Positions 32,442 through 40,857 are shown, counted from the first letter of the stretch. The stretch is DNA of 45,771 nucleotides from Novosphingobium guangzhouense (GCF_002896965.1 NZ_LYMM01000047.1:1-45771); one strand, 5' to 3'. The notes: generated from the letters alone by a model not told the origin. Made by a program: numbers and translations.

Positions 32442-32779
32442 AAGAACCCCTGTATGAACACGTAAATTCTGCGCAAAGAATGGTTAAGAAAGGGTATTCG
32501 GAAACTAACGGATCATCGATTCCCGCCTTTGGAGAGCACGAAAAGGTGCCATTCCGGCAACAGTTTTCATGGTTCTTGGCACGTTCGGGGCTCAGCTGGT
32601 GCAATCCTTTGCAGATTAACCATGTCTTATAACCGGAGAAATCAGCACGCCAACACGCGATTCGGGAAAAATACGCATTCCCCTGAAGAGCACTGCCGCA
32701 AGGTTTTGCGCGCTATGGTCCGACGCTCTGTCAGCCGGACGATCCGGCCTGTTAACCGTTCTGGAAGGACCATGCCACA
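32442..32779. promoter_or_regulatory. Divergent upstream region of cellulose operon and PilZ gene
   Basis: These 338 bases hold no gene that I can support. They are less GC-rich than the surroundings and contain three TTAACC hits: minus strand at 32482-32487, plus strand at 32616-32621 (as TTAACCATGTCTTAT) and plus strand at 32752-32757. TTAA-N7-TTAA is the CtrA consensus; the middle copy matches seven of eight fixed bases. Promoters for both directions must lie here, but I cannot place -35/-10 boxes. Confidence 0.5.
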
Positions 32780-33166
32780 ATGCCGGAGCTGAACCCTCCG
32801 ACCGGCTCCGAATCTACTGCTCCGATCGGCACGGAAACCCTGCCCGTCGACGATGTCGGAGGCGTTCGTCGCCATGAGCGCGAGAAAGTGGAAATGCTGG
32901 CCCGTTTCCGCCGCGACCTTGTCAGCACAACCGTCGTGCTCAAGGATCTGACCCCGTCCGGCGCGCGAATCGAGGGTGTCGGAACACTTCAACCTGACGA
33001 GGTCGTCACTCTGACCCTTCCCGAATGCCGCCCGATGATCGCCTTCGTGGCTTGGGCCGGCACGCATGGCGCAGGGCTGGAATTCGTCCACGCATTGCCG
33101 GACGACCTCTATACCGAACTCGTTTCGCAATACGGTCTCAGCAGCGAAGAGGTTACGCGCGACTGA
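32780..33166 (+). CDS. Stand-alone PilZ-domain protein
   Basis: A 128-residue protein with a disordered N-terminus of about 28 residues and a PilZ fold. RRHER (residues 30-34) supplies RxxxR, and DLTPSG supplies the second motif with Thr in place of the usual Ser. Later strands (DEVVTLTLPECRPMIAFVAWAGTHGAGLEFV) fit the PilZ barrel. PilZ domains bind c-di-GMP, though some have lost this. The gene is divergent from the cellulose operon, whose synthase carries its own PilZ domain, so it may be a c-di-GMP effector acting on cellulose or motility. GGAAGGACC lies upstream of the ATG. It ends one base before the LD-carboxypeptidase stop, convergent. Confidence 0.85.
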   Translation: MPELNPPTGSESTAPIGTETLPVDDVGGVRRHEREKVEMLARFRRDLVSTTVVLKDLTPSGARIEGVGTLQPDEVVTLTLPECRPMIAFVAWAGTHGAGLEFVHALPDDLYTELVSQYGLSSEEVTRD

Positions 33167-33167
33167 G

Positions 33168-34241
33168 TTACGCTACTGCCGCTTCAAGCAGACGCAACGT
33201 TCCTGCATCCGCATCGATCTCGGCCATGGCCCCTTGTGGAACACTGATCTGTCCAGCGATATGACCGATCATGAGCCCCTGAAAGGCAGGAATCCCAAGC
33301 GATGCGAAGCGCCGGTCCAGCACTTCGTAGACAGTGAAGTTCGAGTATCCCCCGTCCGGATTGTCGCAATGCGTGCACTGCCCGAAGACGACGCCCGCAA
33401 GCTTGCCGAGCACCCCGGCCAGAGCAAGCTGCGTGAGCATGCGGTCGATGCGGTATTCGGCCTCGTTCGTTTCCTCCAGGAACAGGATCGCACCGTCAAA
33501 ATCGGGTAAGTATGGCGTGCCGACCAGAGCGCTCAGCACCGCAAGATTACCGCCCAGCAGCCGTCCGCGCGCCTTGCCGCCGTGGAAGGTCTTCACGCCG
33601 ATGCCCCGTCCGCCAAGACCGGTGCCGTCGCGCACCGGCACCGCGTAAGTCGGCATGGCGCCCTCGAAGGCGATCTGCCGGAACGATTCCCACGACGCGG
33701 CCGGCCAGCTGGTCGCCGCAGTCGGTCCGTGGATGGACATCACCCCCGCCCGCGCCAGCGCAAGTCCGAGCGCGGTATTGTCGCTGAACCCTGCGAACAA
33801 CTTGGGCTTCGCCCGGATCGCCGCGAAATCGAGCAGAGGCAGCAGACGCGCCGTCCCCCAGCCGCCACGTACCGCCATGACCGCGCGCACGCTGTCATCC
33901 GCGAACATCGTCATGAGATCGTGCGCGCGCACTTCGTCCGCCCCTGCAAGATAGCCGTCACGGTCGGTCAGGTGCGGGGCAAAACGTGGCTTCAACCCCA
34001 TCGCCCGTACCGTGGCGCCGATCTCGTCAAGGCCGAAGCGATCCGCCACGAACCCTGCCGGTGCAACCAGCCCCAGCACGTCACCGTTGCGCAGACGCGG
34101 AGGGCGCACCATATCGCGCACTGAGGGCAGCGGCCCTGCCAGAGCCGGGAACGCGCCGAGCTCGGTGCCTATCCCTGCCCCGACTGCCGCACCAATTCCT
34201 GCCAACGCGTTGCGCCGCGAATACATCTGCCGGATCGCCAT
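33168..34241 (-). CDS. ldcA: LD-carboxypeptidase (peptidase S66)
   Basis: A 357-residue S66 peptidase with a twin-arginine-like leader (SRRNALAGIGAAVGAG). The serine nucleophile is Ser153 in AGFSDNTAL; Glu in FLEETNEAEYRIDRML and His in MIGHIAGQ complete the triad. It removes the terminal D-Ala from tetrapeptides during murein recycling; MccF-type relatives cleave microcin C-like peptides. A leader is unusual for the cytoplasmic recycling enzyme and suggests export, perhaps by Tat. ATG 34241 and ATG 34226 are both possible. It is divergent from the LOG-family gene across 92 bases. Confidence 0.9.
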   Translation of the reverse strand: MAIRQMYSRRNALAGIGAAVGAGIGTELGAFPALAGPLPSVRDMVRPPRLRNGDVLGLVAPAGFVADRFGLDEIGATVRAMGLKPRFAPHLTDRDGYLAGADEVRAHDLMTMFADDSVRAVMAVRGGWGTARLLPLLDFAAIRAKPKLFAGFSDNTALGLALARAGVMSIHGPTAATSWPAASWESFRQIAFEGAMPTYAVPVRDGTGLGGRGIGVKTFHGGKARGRLLGGNLAVLSALVGTPYLPDFDGAILFLEETNEAEYRIDRMLTQLALAGVLGKLAGVVFGQCTHCDNPDGGYSNFTVYEVLDRRFASLGIPAFQGLMIGHIAGQISVPQGAMAEIDADAGTLRLLEAAVA

Positions 34242-34333
34242 TCGCCCAGACTACGGCGTAAACATCCCCATGCAACCGTACCCATGCATATCTGTTCTCG
34301 ACGTTCGCAACGCGCCAAGCCTATGATGAGCCA

Positions 34334-35209
34334 ATGACTGAAAAAGAAGACAAAGACCTCACCCAGCGCCGTTTCTACAAGGCCGAACAGGAAGCGGGCT
34401 TCGCAGAACAGCAGGCCGATACAATCCAGACCGGCCACCCGGCCTACCAGCTGGCCTTCCGCGACACCGACTTTCTCCTGCGCGACGAATTGCGCCCGGT
34501 GCGTTTCCAGCTTGAACTGCTCAAGCCCGAGATGCTGCTGGAGGAAGCGAACATCGGTTCCACGCTGGTGATGTACGGGTCCGCGCGCATCCCCTCGCCG
34601 GAAAAGGCCGATGCGCTTCTGACCGCCGCTGTCACGGAAGATCAGAAGAAGGTCGCTGAGCGCCTTGCCGACAAGGCCAAGTATTACGAAGAGGCGCGCA
34701 AGCTCGCGCGCCTTGCCAGCCAGTGTGCGATCGTCGAAAAAGGCATGCGCCAGTTCGTGGTCTGCTCTGGCGGCGGCCCTTCGATCATGGAAGCGGCCAA
34801 TCGCGGCGCTGCCGAAGTCGGCGCGGAATCGCTGGGCCTTAATATCGTGCTGCCGCATGAACAGGCGCCCAATCGTTACGTGACGCCCCGCCTGTCGTTC
34901 CAGTTCCACTACTTCGCGCTGCGCAAGATGCACTTCCTGCTGCGTGCCCGTGCGGTGGCGGTCTTCCCCGGTGGCTTCGGTACGTTCGACGAATTCTTCG
35001 AACTGCTTACCCTGATCCAGACCGGCAAGATGAAGCCGATCCCGATCCTGCTCTACGGCCGCGAGTTCTGGGAACGCGTGGTCAACTTCAAGGCTCTGGC
35101 CGAGGAAGGCGTGATCAATGCCAAGGATCTGGACCTGTTCCAGTGGTGCGAAACCGCCGACGAAGGCTGGAGCCACGTGCAGAAGTTCTATAACCTCGAC
35201 TGTGGCTGA
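34334..35209 (+). CDS. LOG-family protein (TIGR00730-type nucleotide hydrolase)
   Basis: A 291-residue protein with the LOG signature PGGFGTFDEFFELLT and SGGGPSIMEAANRGA earlier. LOG proteins release cytokinin bases from riboside monophosphates in plants, and bacterial members act on AMP or related nucleotides; the old name 'lysine decarboxylase' is misleading. The first 90 residues form a charged helical extension, RRFYKAEQEAGFAEQQADTI, absent from short LOG proteins and common in alphaproteobacterial homologues. Upstream only a weak ribosome binding site is seen. A perfect hairpin follows the stop codon. Confidence 0.88.
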   Translation: MTEKEDKDLTQRRFYKAEQEAGFAEQQADTIQTGHPAYQLAFRDTDFLLRDELRPVRFQLELLKPEMLLEEANIGSTLVMYGSARIPSPEKADALLTAAVTEDQKKVAERLADKAKYYEEARKLARLASQCAIVEKGMRQFVVCSGGGPSIMEAANRGAAEVGAESLGLNIVLPHEQAPNRYVTPRLSFQFHYFALRKMHFLLRARAVAVFPGGFGTFDEFFELLTLIQTGKMKPIPILLYGREFWERVVNFKALAEEGVINAKDLDLFQWCETADEGWSHVQKFYNLDCG

Positions 35210-35216
35210 ACATACC

Positions 35217-35249
35217 GACGGCATCCCGGACCTTATCCGGGATGCCGTC
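35217..35249. repeat. Perfect 14-bp hairpin, REP-like
   Basis: GACGGCATCCCGGA (35217-35230) and TCCGGGATGCCGTC (35236-35249) pair perfectly across the loop CCTTA, eight bases after the LOG gene stop. No T-run follows, so it is not a standard terminator. The core resembles the dispersed CCGGAC/GTCCGG-type palindromes of sphingomonad and rhizobial genomes. Only one copy is obvious in this window. Confidence 0.7.
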
Positions 35250-35356
35250 GCTCATTCGAAAAATCCGAACACAATAAGCGAACTTATCCGAGTGCCTTGA
35301 AAGCACGATTCGGTGCATCTGCGTGGCTCATACCCAGCCCCCGCAGGACACCCGCC

Positions 35357-35521
35357 ATGAGCCAGATCATCGAACCCCTGAACGACCGCGCCCGCGCCCT
35401 TGCAGACTTCGCGCAGCCGGTGATCGTGGCGCTGAGCACCGCCGGGCTGACCGGCGGCGCGATGGCAGCGGTGGGGTTGCTGGCGGATACTGCGCTGCGC
35501 CGCCGTTCACGGATGCATTGA
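35357..35521 (+). CDS. Possible 54-residue membrane protein
   Basis: A short frame coding 54 residues with one hydrophobic stretch (VIVALSTAGLTGGAMAAVGLLA) flanked by charged ends, RARALADF and LRRRSRMH. AGGAC lies about eight bases before ATG 35357, a plausible ribosome binding site. I do not recognise it. It follows the LOG gene and hairpin and is convergent with thiD, 49 bases from its stop. Chance is possible at this length in GC-rich DNA. Confidence 0.45.
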   Translation: MSQIIEPLNDRARALADFAQPVIVALSTAGLTGGAMAAVGLLADTALRRRSRMH

Positions 35522-35570
35522 GCCGGCATCCGATCACCCGTTACCAAACCACTCCTTACCGAACGCCCCC

Positions 35571-36320
35571 CTATCGAACCGCGTGGTGCCCCATTGGCCC
35601 ATGTCCTTCCCCGAAGCCCGGAGCCGCCAGCAGCGCTGCCCGCACGAAATCACGCGCATCCTCTATCGCCTCGACCAGCGGGGCACCTTGCCCCAGGAAC
35701 GTTGCGATCGCGCTGGACAGCGTACATCCGGTGCCGTGGGTATGACGCGTATCGACGCGCGACGCGGTCCAAAGCACCGGCTCCTGTCCAGGCAAAATCA
35801 GCCGGTCCACCACCACATCGCCCGGCGCATCACCGCCCTTGGCGATATAGGCGACGCCCTTTTCTGCCAGCGCGGCGTCACCGCCAAGCGCGGCAAGTTC
35901 ATCATAATTGGGGGTGGTCAGGCAGGCGATGCCCATCAGTCGTTCGAATGCCGCCACGGTATCGGCATCTGCCAGTACCGATCCTGCGGTAGAGACCATG
36001 ACCGGATCGAAGATCACCGGCACACCCAGGCCTTCCAACCGATCGGCGACGACAGCTGCGATCTCGGCGCTGCCGAGCATGCCGATCTTCACCGCATCAA
36101 CGCCGATATCACTGATGCACGCGTCGATCTGCGCGGCAACCATCGCGGCCGACATCGTCGCCACCTCGGTGACGCCCCGGGTGTTCTGCGCGGTGATCGC
36201 GGTGATCGCGGTCATGGCGTAACCGCCAAGCAGCGTGATCGTCTTGATATCGGCCTGGATGCCGGCACCGCCCGAGCTGTCCGACCCGGCGATGGAAAGA
36301 ATGCGAGGAGGCTGGTTCAT
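35571..36320 (-). CDS. thiD: Hydroxymethylpyrimidine/phosphomethylpyrimidine kinase
   Basis: A 249-residue ribokinase-fold enzyme. SIAGSDSSGGAGIQADIKT starts the HMP-binding region, GGYAMTAITAITAQNTRGV and VIFDPVMVSTAG follow, and HGTGCTLSSAIATFL carries the catalytic Cys/anion hole. ThiD phosphorylates hydroxymethylpyrimidine twice to the pyrophosphate used for thiamine. I chose ATG 36320 because AAGGAG lies eight bases upstream; longer frames lack this. It sits downstream of glmM and a DUF1272 gene, with 54 bases before it. No other thiamine gene is seen here. Confidence 0.95.
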   Translation of the reverse strand: MNQPPRILSIAGSDSSGGAGIQADIKTITLLGGYAMTAITAITAQNTRGVTEVATMSAAMVAAQIDACISDIGVDAVKIGMLGSAEIAAVVADRLEGLGVPVIFDPVMVSTAGSVLADADTVAAFERLMGIACLTTPNYDELAALGGDAALAEKGVAYIAKGGDAPGDVVVDRLILPGQEPVLWTASRVDTRHTHGTGCTLSSAIATFLGQGAPLVEAIEDARDFVRAALLAAPGFGEGHGPMGHHAVR

Positions 36321-36374
36321 GGCCGGGCTCCTTACCCGCTCAGGGGGCCACAAGTCGAGTAACAGCGTCGGGCA

Positions 36375-36602
36375 TCAGCCCTGATAGTGCCGCACTTTCG
36401 ACGGCGGGGCGGAATCGTGGTGCCGCTTGGCCCGTGTCGGGCGGTCGACCAGTTCGCCCGCGCAGTTGGGGCACATGTCATCCAGCGCATCGGCACACTC
36501 AGCGCAATACGTGCATTCGAACGAGCAGATGAACGCACCGGGGGCCTCGGCGGGAAGGTCGGTGCCGCAACGTTCGCAATCGGGGCGCATTTCCAGCGGC
36601 AT
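36375..36602 (-). CDS. DUF1272 small zinc-ribbon-like protein
   Basis: A 75-residue protein with paired cysteines: CERC, then CSFECTYCAEC and CPNC. The CxxC spacing is of the DUF1272 family and suggests one or two zinc sites. The function of the family is unknown. The ATG overlaps the glmM stop (TGATG), so it is translated with glmM. A basic, His-containing tail (RAKRHHDSAPPSKVRHYQG) follows the ribbon. Confidence 0.9.
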   Translation of the reverse strand: MPLEMRPDCERCGTDLPAEAPGAFICSFECTYCAECADALDDMCPNCAGELVDRPTRAKRHHDSAPPSKVRHYQG

Positions 36603-37945
36603 CAGGCGGCGGCCTTTTCTACAGCGTGACAGATCGAGGCGACGGCGGCTTCCACTTCACCGGCGTCATCGCCCTCGGCCATGACGCGGATGACGGGCTC
36701 TGTTCCGGACGGGCGGATCACAAGGCGCCCGCGCCCGTCGAGCGAAGCCTCGGCATCGGCGATAGCAGCCCGGACGCTGTCCGTCTCCAGGGGCTTGCCG
36801 CCTCCGAAGCGCACGTTGCGCAGCAGTTGCGGGACGGGATCGAAGAGGTGAAGCAGCTCACTCGCCCGCTTGCCAGACTGGACCAGCGCGGAAAGCACCT
36901 GCAAGGCCGCGACAGTGCCGTCTCCGGTCGTCGCGTGATCCAGCAGGATCATGTGCCCGGACTGTTCCCCACCCACGTTGAAGCCACCGGCACGCATGCG
37001 CTCCAGCACGTGGCGATCACCAACGGCGGTGCGCTCCAGCGACAGGCCCTGCCCGTTCAGATAGCGCTCCAGCCCCAGGTTCGACATGACCGTCGCCACC
37101 ACGCCGCCGCCGCGCAGTTCGCCGCGCATGGCAAGCTGGCTGCCGATCAGCGCCATGATCTGATCGCCGTCGACGGTCTGGCCTTTCTCGTCCACCACGA
37201 TCAGCCTGTCCGCATCGCCATCAAGGGCAATGCCGATGTCCGCGCCGGAAGACACCACGGTTTCCTGCAGCAGTTCGACATGCGTGGATCCGCAGCGATC
37301 GTTGATGTTCTTGCCATTGGGCGAAACGCCGACCGCGACGATTTCCGCGCCCAGTTCCCAGAACGCCGATGGAGCGACCTGATAGGCGGCGCCATTGGCG
37401 CAATCGACCGCGATCTTGAGCCCATCGAGCCGGACAGTGGAGGGCAGCGAAGCCTTGACCGCATGGATGTAGCGACCGCGCGCGTCGTCCACGCGGCGGG
37501 CGCGGCCAATCTCCGGCGAGGCGGCAAGACCAAGGTCACCGCCCATCAGCATCGCCTCGATCGCCAGTTCGTCCTCGTCCGAAAGCTTGAAGCCGTCCGG
37601 GCCGAACAGCTTGATCCCGTTATCTTCATAAGGGTTGTGACTGGCGGAGATCATCACGCCCACATCGGCACGCAGTTCGCGAGTCAGCAGAGCCACCGCA
37701 GGGGTCGGCATCGGACCAAGCAGCACCACATCCATGCCGACGCTGGTGAAACCCGCGACCATCGCGTTCTCCAGCATGTAACCCGACAGGCGCGTGTCCT
37801 TGCCGATCACCGCCCGGTGGCGGTGCGTGCCGCGAAGGAAGCGGGTTCCTGCCGCCTGCCCGACCTTCATCGCGGTGGCTGCGGTCATCGCCCCCTGATT
37901 GGTGCGGCCGCGGATACCATCGGTGCCGAAGAACTGCTTACCCAT
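36602..37945 (-). CDS. glmM: Phosphoglucosamine mutase
   Basis: A 447-residue enzyme converting glucosamine-6-phosphate to glucosamine-1-phosphate for UDP-GlcNAc, needed for peptidoglycan and lipopolysaccharide. FGTDGIRG opens the protein. The catalytic phosphoserine is Ser102 (ISASHNPYEDNG), the metal loop is ALDGDADR, and the phosphate-binding loop is RPSGTEPVIRVMAEG. ATG 37945 has AGGACAGG upstream and begins the conserved MGKQFFGTDG; the longer frame adds seven unlikely residues. First gene of a probable glmM-DUF1272-thiD operon, divergent from the DAACS-type transporter. Confidence 0.97.
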   Translation of the reverse strand: MGKQFFGTDGIRGRTNQGAMTAATAMKVGQAAGTRFLRGTHRHRAVIGKDTRLSGYMLENAMVAGFTSVGMDVVLLGPMPTPAVALLTRELRADVGVMISASHNPYEDNGIKLFGPDGFKLSDEDELAIEAMLMGGDLGLAASPEIGRARRVDDARGRYIHAVKASLPSTVRLDGLKIAVDCANGAAYQVAPSAFWELGAEIVAVGVSPNGKNINDRCGSTHVELLQETVVSSGADIGIALDGDADRLIVVDEKGQTVDGDQIMALIGSQLAMRGELRGGGVVATVMSNLGLERYLNGQGLSLERTAVGDRHVLERMRAGGFNVGGEQSGHMILLDHATTGDGTVAALQVLSALVQSGKRASELLHLFDPVPQLLRNVRFGGGKPLETDSVRAAIADAEASLDGRGRLVIRPSGTEPVIRVMAEGDDAGEVEAAVASICHAVEKAAA

Positions 37946-38134
37946 TACCTGTCCTCTTGCGCGCAAGGTTTCGAATCTTCACCGCCGCGCTCTGCAACCA
38001 CAGGCGTTACCGCCCTCTGAACACCGCCTTACAGCCAGTTTAGGAATCCGTCGAATGGCTTTGTCTCGTGCCGAGGCGGACTTGAGCAACGCCAAATTGC
38101 CAAGTGCCCCGGCCCCGCCTATTTGTCGCGCGGC

Positions 38135-39415
38135 ATGACTTCCCCCGATCCCGCACCTTCCGGCCCTTCGCGCATTCCCGAAATCCGCGTACCCGGCGCC
38201 CTCACCCTGATCGGCCTTGTTGCCGGGCTTGTCCTTGGCCTGTTGCTGGCTGGCAAGCCGATCGCGGATACCGCGCTGAAAGTGACCGGGCCGATCGGCT
38301 CCTTATGGCTACAGGGCCTGCAGATGACGATCCTGCCGCTGGTCGCGGGCCTGCTGTTTTCCGGCATCGTTGAAACAGTCGCCGCTGCCCGCGCCGGAGC
38401 CATGGCGCGCCGCACGCTGGGCATCATCGTCGGCTTCCTGGCATTCAGCGCCACGCTGGGCGCAGTAGCGATGCCACTACTGCTGGAACTGTTCCCAGTG
38501 CCCGCCGGCGTCAGTTTTCCCCACGGCGCCGATCCGGGAAAGGTTCCGGGCATTTCCGAGTTCCTCGCCTCGCTGTTGCCCGACAACGTGATTTCGGCGG
38601 CAGCGGCAAGCGCGATGCTGCCGGTGATCGTCTTCGTCGGGCTGTTCGCGCTCGCTTCCACCCGCCTTGCCGACGAGCCCCGCCGCGCCCTTGCGGTGCT
38701 GTTCGAAGCGCTGGCAGGCGCGATGATGGTGGTGATCGGATGGGTGCTGATGCTGGCGCCGATCGGCGTATTCGCGCTTGGCCTGACGCTGGGCGTGCGC
38801 AGCGGCGGCGCGGCGCTGGGCGCGCTGGCGCATTACATCCTGCTTGTGGTCGCGGTGGGGACGGTGGTGATGATCGCCGGGTACGTCATCGCGGTGGTTG
38901 GCGGAAAGCGCAGCCTGCCCGCCTTCGCCGCCGCAATCCTGCCCGCGCAGGTCGTCGCCATCTCCACGCAGTCCTCGATCGCGACTGTGCCCGCCATGCT
39001 GGCATCCAGCCGCAAACTAGGCGTCTCTTCGACGACGGCCGAGTTCGTGCTGCCGCTTGCGGTCACCCTGTTTCGTGCCACCGGTCCTGCGATGAACATG
39101 GCCGTTGCGGTCTACGCGGCGAAGCTGGCGGGCCTTGAACTGACCAGCGGCGCACTGGCGGCAGGCGCCTTCGTGGCCTTCGCGACCACGTTCGGAGCCG
39201 TATCTTTGCCTGGCACGATCAGCTTTGTATCCTCGATCGGCCCGATCGCGGCCGCCATGGGCGTGCCGCTCTGGCCGCTCGGCGTTTTGGTAGCGGTGGA
39301 AGTCCTGCCGGACCTGATGCGCACGATCGGCAACGTCACCATGGACGTGGCAGTCGCCGCCGCCGTCGATGCCGGGATCGACGAGGCACCGGAAACGGCC
39401 GAGACGATCCACTGA
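38135..39415 (+). CDS. Dicarboxylate/amino acid:cation symporter (DAACS family)
   Basis: A 426-residue transporter with the DAACS/GltP fold: hydrophobic helices to residue 240, then the re-entrant hairpin with a serine-rich motif STQSSIATVPAML, and the conserved TLFRATGPAMNMAVAVYAAKL, where the Asn and Met residues line the Na+ site. GTISFVSSIGPIAAAMGVPLWP forms the second hairpin. Members take up glutamate, aspartate or C4-dicarboxylates. I chose ATG 38135 over TTG 38123. It is divergent from glmM across 189 bases in which I see no clear element. Confidence 0.9.
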   Translation: MTSPDPAPSGPSRIPEIRVPGALTLIGLVAGLVLGLLLAGKPIADTALKVTGPIGSLWLQGLQMTILPLVAGLLFSGIVETVAAARAGAMARRTLGIIVGFLAFSATLGAVAMPLLLELFPVPAGVSFPHGADPGKVPGISEFLASLLPDNVISAAAASAMLPVIVFVGLFALASTRLADEPRRALAVLFEALAGAMMVVIGWVLMLAPIGVFALGLTLGVRSGGAALGALAHYILLVVAVGTVVMIAGYVIAVVGGKRSLPAFAAAILPAQVVAISTQSSIATVPAMLASSRKLGVSSTTAEFVLPLAVTLFRATGPAMNMAVAVYAAKLAGLELTSGALAAGAFVAFATTFGAVSLPGTISFVSSIGPIAAAMGVPLWPLGVLVAVEVLPDLMRTIGNVTMDVAVAAAVDAGIDEAPETAETIH

Positions 39416-39494
39416 ACGACTCGCCGCAGCAAAATGAAACCAGATCGGATGTAAATCGCTGGATGGGCACCTTCAGCGACAGGAGCCTCCGGTC

Positions 39495-40076
39495 TTGGCC
39501 TCATCGACACTGCTTGCCTCCGAGCGCTTCGATAGCATCCCCGTATCCCATGCCCGGCAATTCCTGGAACCAGGCCCCGTCGTGCTTTTGACCACCCGCC
39601 ATGCCGGCCGGGACAACGTCATGACGGTGGGCTGGCACCAGGTTCTGGAATTCACGCCTTCCATTATCAGTTGTGTGGTTTCGCGGGGGTGCCGTAGCTT
39701 CGACATGCTGCGCGCATCGGGTCAGTGCGTGCTCAATGTGCCAACCAGCGACATGCTCGATGCGGTCGTCCGGGTCGGCAACTCTTCCGGCGACGAGGTG
39801 GACAAGTTTGCCGCATTCGGTCTCGAAAGAGCGCAGGCGCATGATGTGGACGCAGCCGTGCTGCCGCAATGCCACGCACACCTGGAATGCCGCCTGCGCG
39901 ACGATCGCGCGGTTGAACGCTATAATCTGTTCATTCTGGAAGTAACGCACATCAGCGCCCGACCTTCCCCAAAGGAGCCGGAGTATCTGCACTATTCCGG
40001 TGACGGCGTCTTCATGCTGTCAGGCAAGCGGGTATCGCGACGCAAGCTCTTCCGTCCGGAAATGCTGGGCTTTTGA
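39495..40076 (+). CDS. Flavin reductase-like FMN-binding protein
   Basis: A 193-residue protein with the flavin-reductase-like split barrel: PVVLLTTRHAGRDNVMTVGWHQVLEFTPSIISCVVSRG and FDMLRASGQCVLNVPTSDM are the typical FMN-contact strands. Such proteins reduce flavin for monooxygenases or act on their own. No partner monooxygenase is near, so its role is unknown. The start is TTG 39495 with AGGAG ten bases upstream. It ends three bases before the convergent HNH gene. Confidence 0.85.
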   Translation: MASSTLLASERFDSIPVSHARQFLEPGPVVLLTTRHAGRDNVMTVGWHQVLEFTPSIISCVVSRGCRSFDMLRASGQCVLNVPTSDMLDAVVRVGNSSGDEVDKFAAFGLERAQAHDVDAAVLPQCHAHLECRLRDDRAVERYNLFILEVTHISARPSPKEPEYLHYSGDGVFMLSGKRVSRRKLFRPEMLGF

Positions 40077-40079
40077 GCC

Positions 40080-40688
40080 CTACTCCTCCAGCTCGATATC
40101 CCAGTAGAGCCAGTCCCGCCAGGTCTCGTGAAGGTAGTTGGGCGGGAAGCCGCGTCCGCGCTCCTGCAGCTGCCAGCTGGTCGGCCGGATTGGCGGAACC
40201 AGCGGCGGCATGTTCGCCTGCTTCGGCGTGCGCCCGCCCTTACGCAAGTTGCAGGGCGCGCAGGCAGTAAGGATGTTCTCCCAGCTGGTGCGCCCGCCAA
40301 GGCGGCGCGGCAGGACATGGTCGAACGTCAGATTATGGGGGCTGCCGCAATACTGACAGGAGAACCTGTCCCGCAGGAACAGATTGAAGCGGGTGAAGGC
40401 GGGAAACTCGCTTGGCTTCACGTATTGGCGCAGCGCGATCACCGAAGGAATCTGCATGGTCCAGTTGGGGCTGTGGACCGCGCGTTCGTAGCTTGAGACG
40501 ATATCGACCCGCTCCAGCACAACCGCCTTGATCGCGGTCTGCCAGGGCCAGAGGCTGAGGGGATAATAGGACAGCGGCGTGTAATCCGCGTTCAGCACAA
40601 GAGCAGGGCAGTCTGAAAGACTTCGGGAGGGGTCTCCCTCCGCGCTGCGGAACCGGGCCGCGCGCTCGATCAGCTCCGACTTGAGCAT
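40080..40688 (-). CDS. HNH endonuclease-family protein
   Basis: A protein of about 202 residues with an HNH domain: CQYCGSPHNLTFDHVLPRRLGGRTSWENILTACAPCNLRKGGRTP, where CxxC pairs bind zinc and DH and N are the catalytic-type residues. N-terminal LVLNADYTPLSYYPLSLWPWQ is a conserved block of this bacterial HNH group, which is chromosomal and single-copy in many alphaproteobacteria. No intron or inserted element is seen, so it is not obviously mobile. ATG 40688 has AGGAGG only two bases upstream, closer than usual; GTG 40748 is an alternative. Divergent from gluQ. Confidence 0.85.
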   Translation of the reverse strand: MLKSELIERAARFRSAEGDPSRSLSDCPALVLNADYTPLSYYPLSLWPWQTAIKAVVLERVDIVSSYERAVHSPNWTMQIPSVIALRQYVKPSEFPAFTRFNLFLRDRFSCQYCGSPHNLTFDHVLPRRLGGRTSWENILTACAPCNLRKGGRTPKQANMPPLVPPIRPTSWQLQERGRGFPPNYLHETWRDWLYWDIELEE

Positions 40689-40857
40689 GGCCTCCTGTCG
40701 CAGGCCGGGATTGCGGTTTGATGGCAGTCCATGCACTATTTCCAGCACTTGCGGGCGAGCGCGTCAAGATGGCGGATTCTTCGACCGCAAAGACAATCCA
40801 CAGGATGTTGGCAGCCACAAGATGTTTGCGCGAGCGAGGCCCGGCGCTAGGACCACG

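Noticed and set aside
35217..35249. Hairpin after the LOG gene as an intrinsic terminator
   Set aside because: The stem is perfect but no T-run follows, so it is reported as a repeat-like hairpin instead.
40080..40688. HNH protein as homing endonuclease or mobile element
   Set aside because: No intron, intein, repeat or integrase nearby; the protein resembles a stable chromosomal family of alphaproteobacteria.
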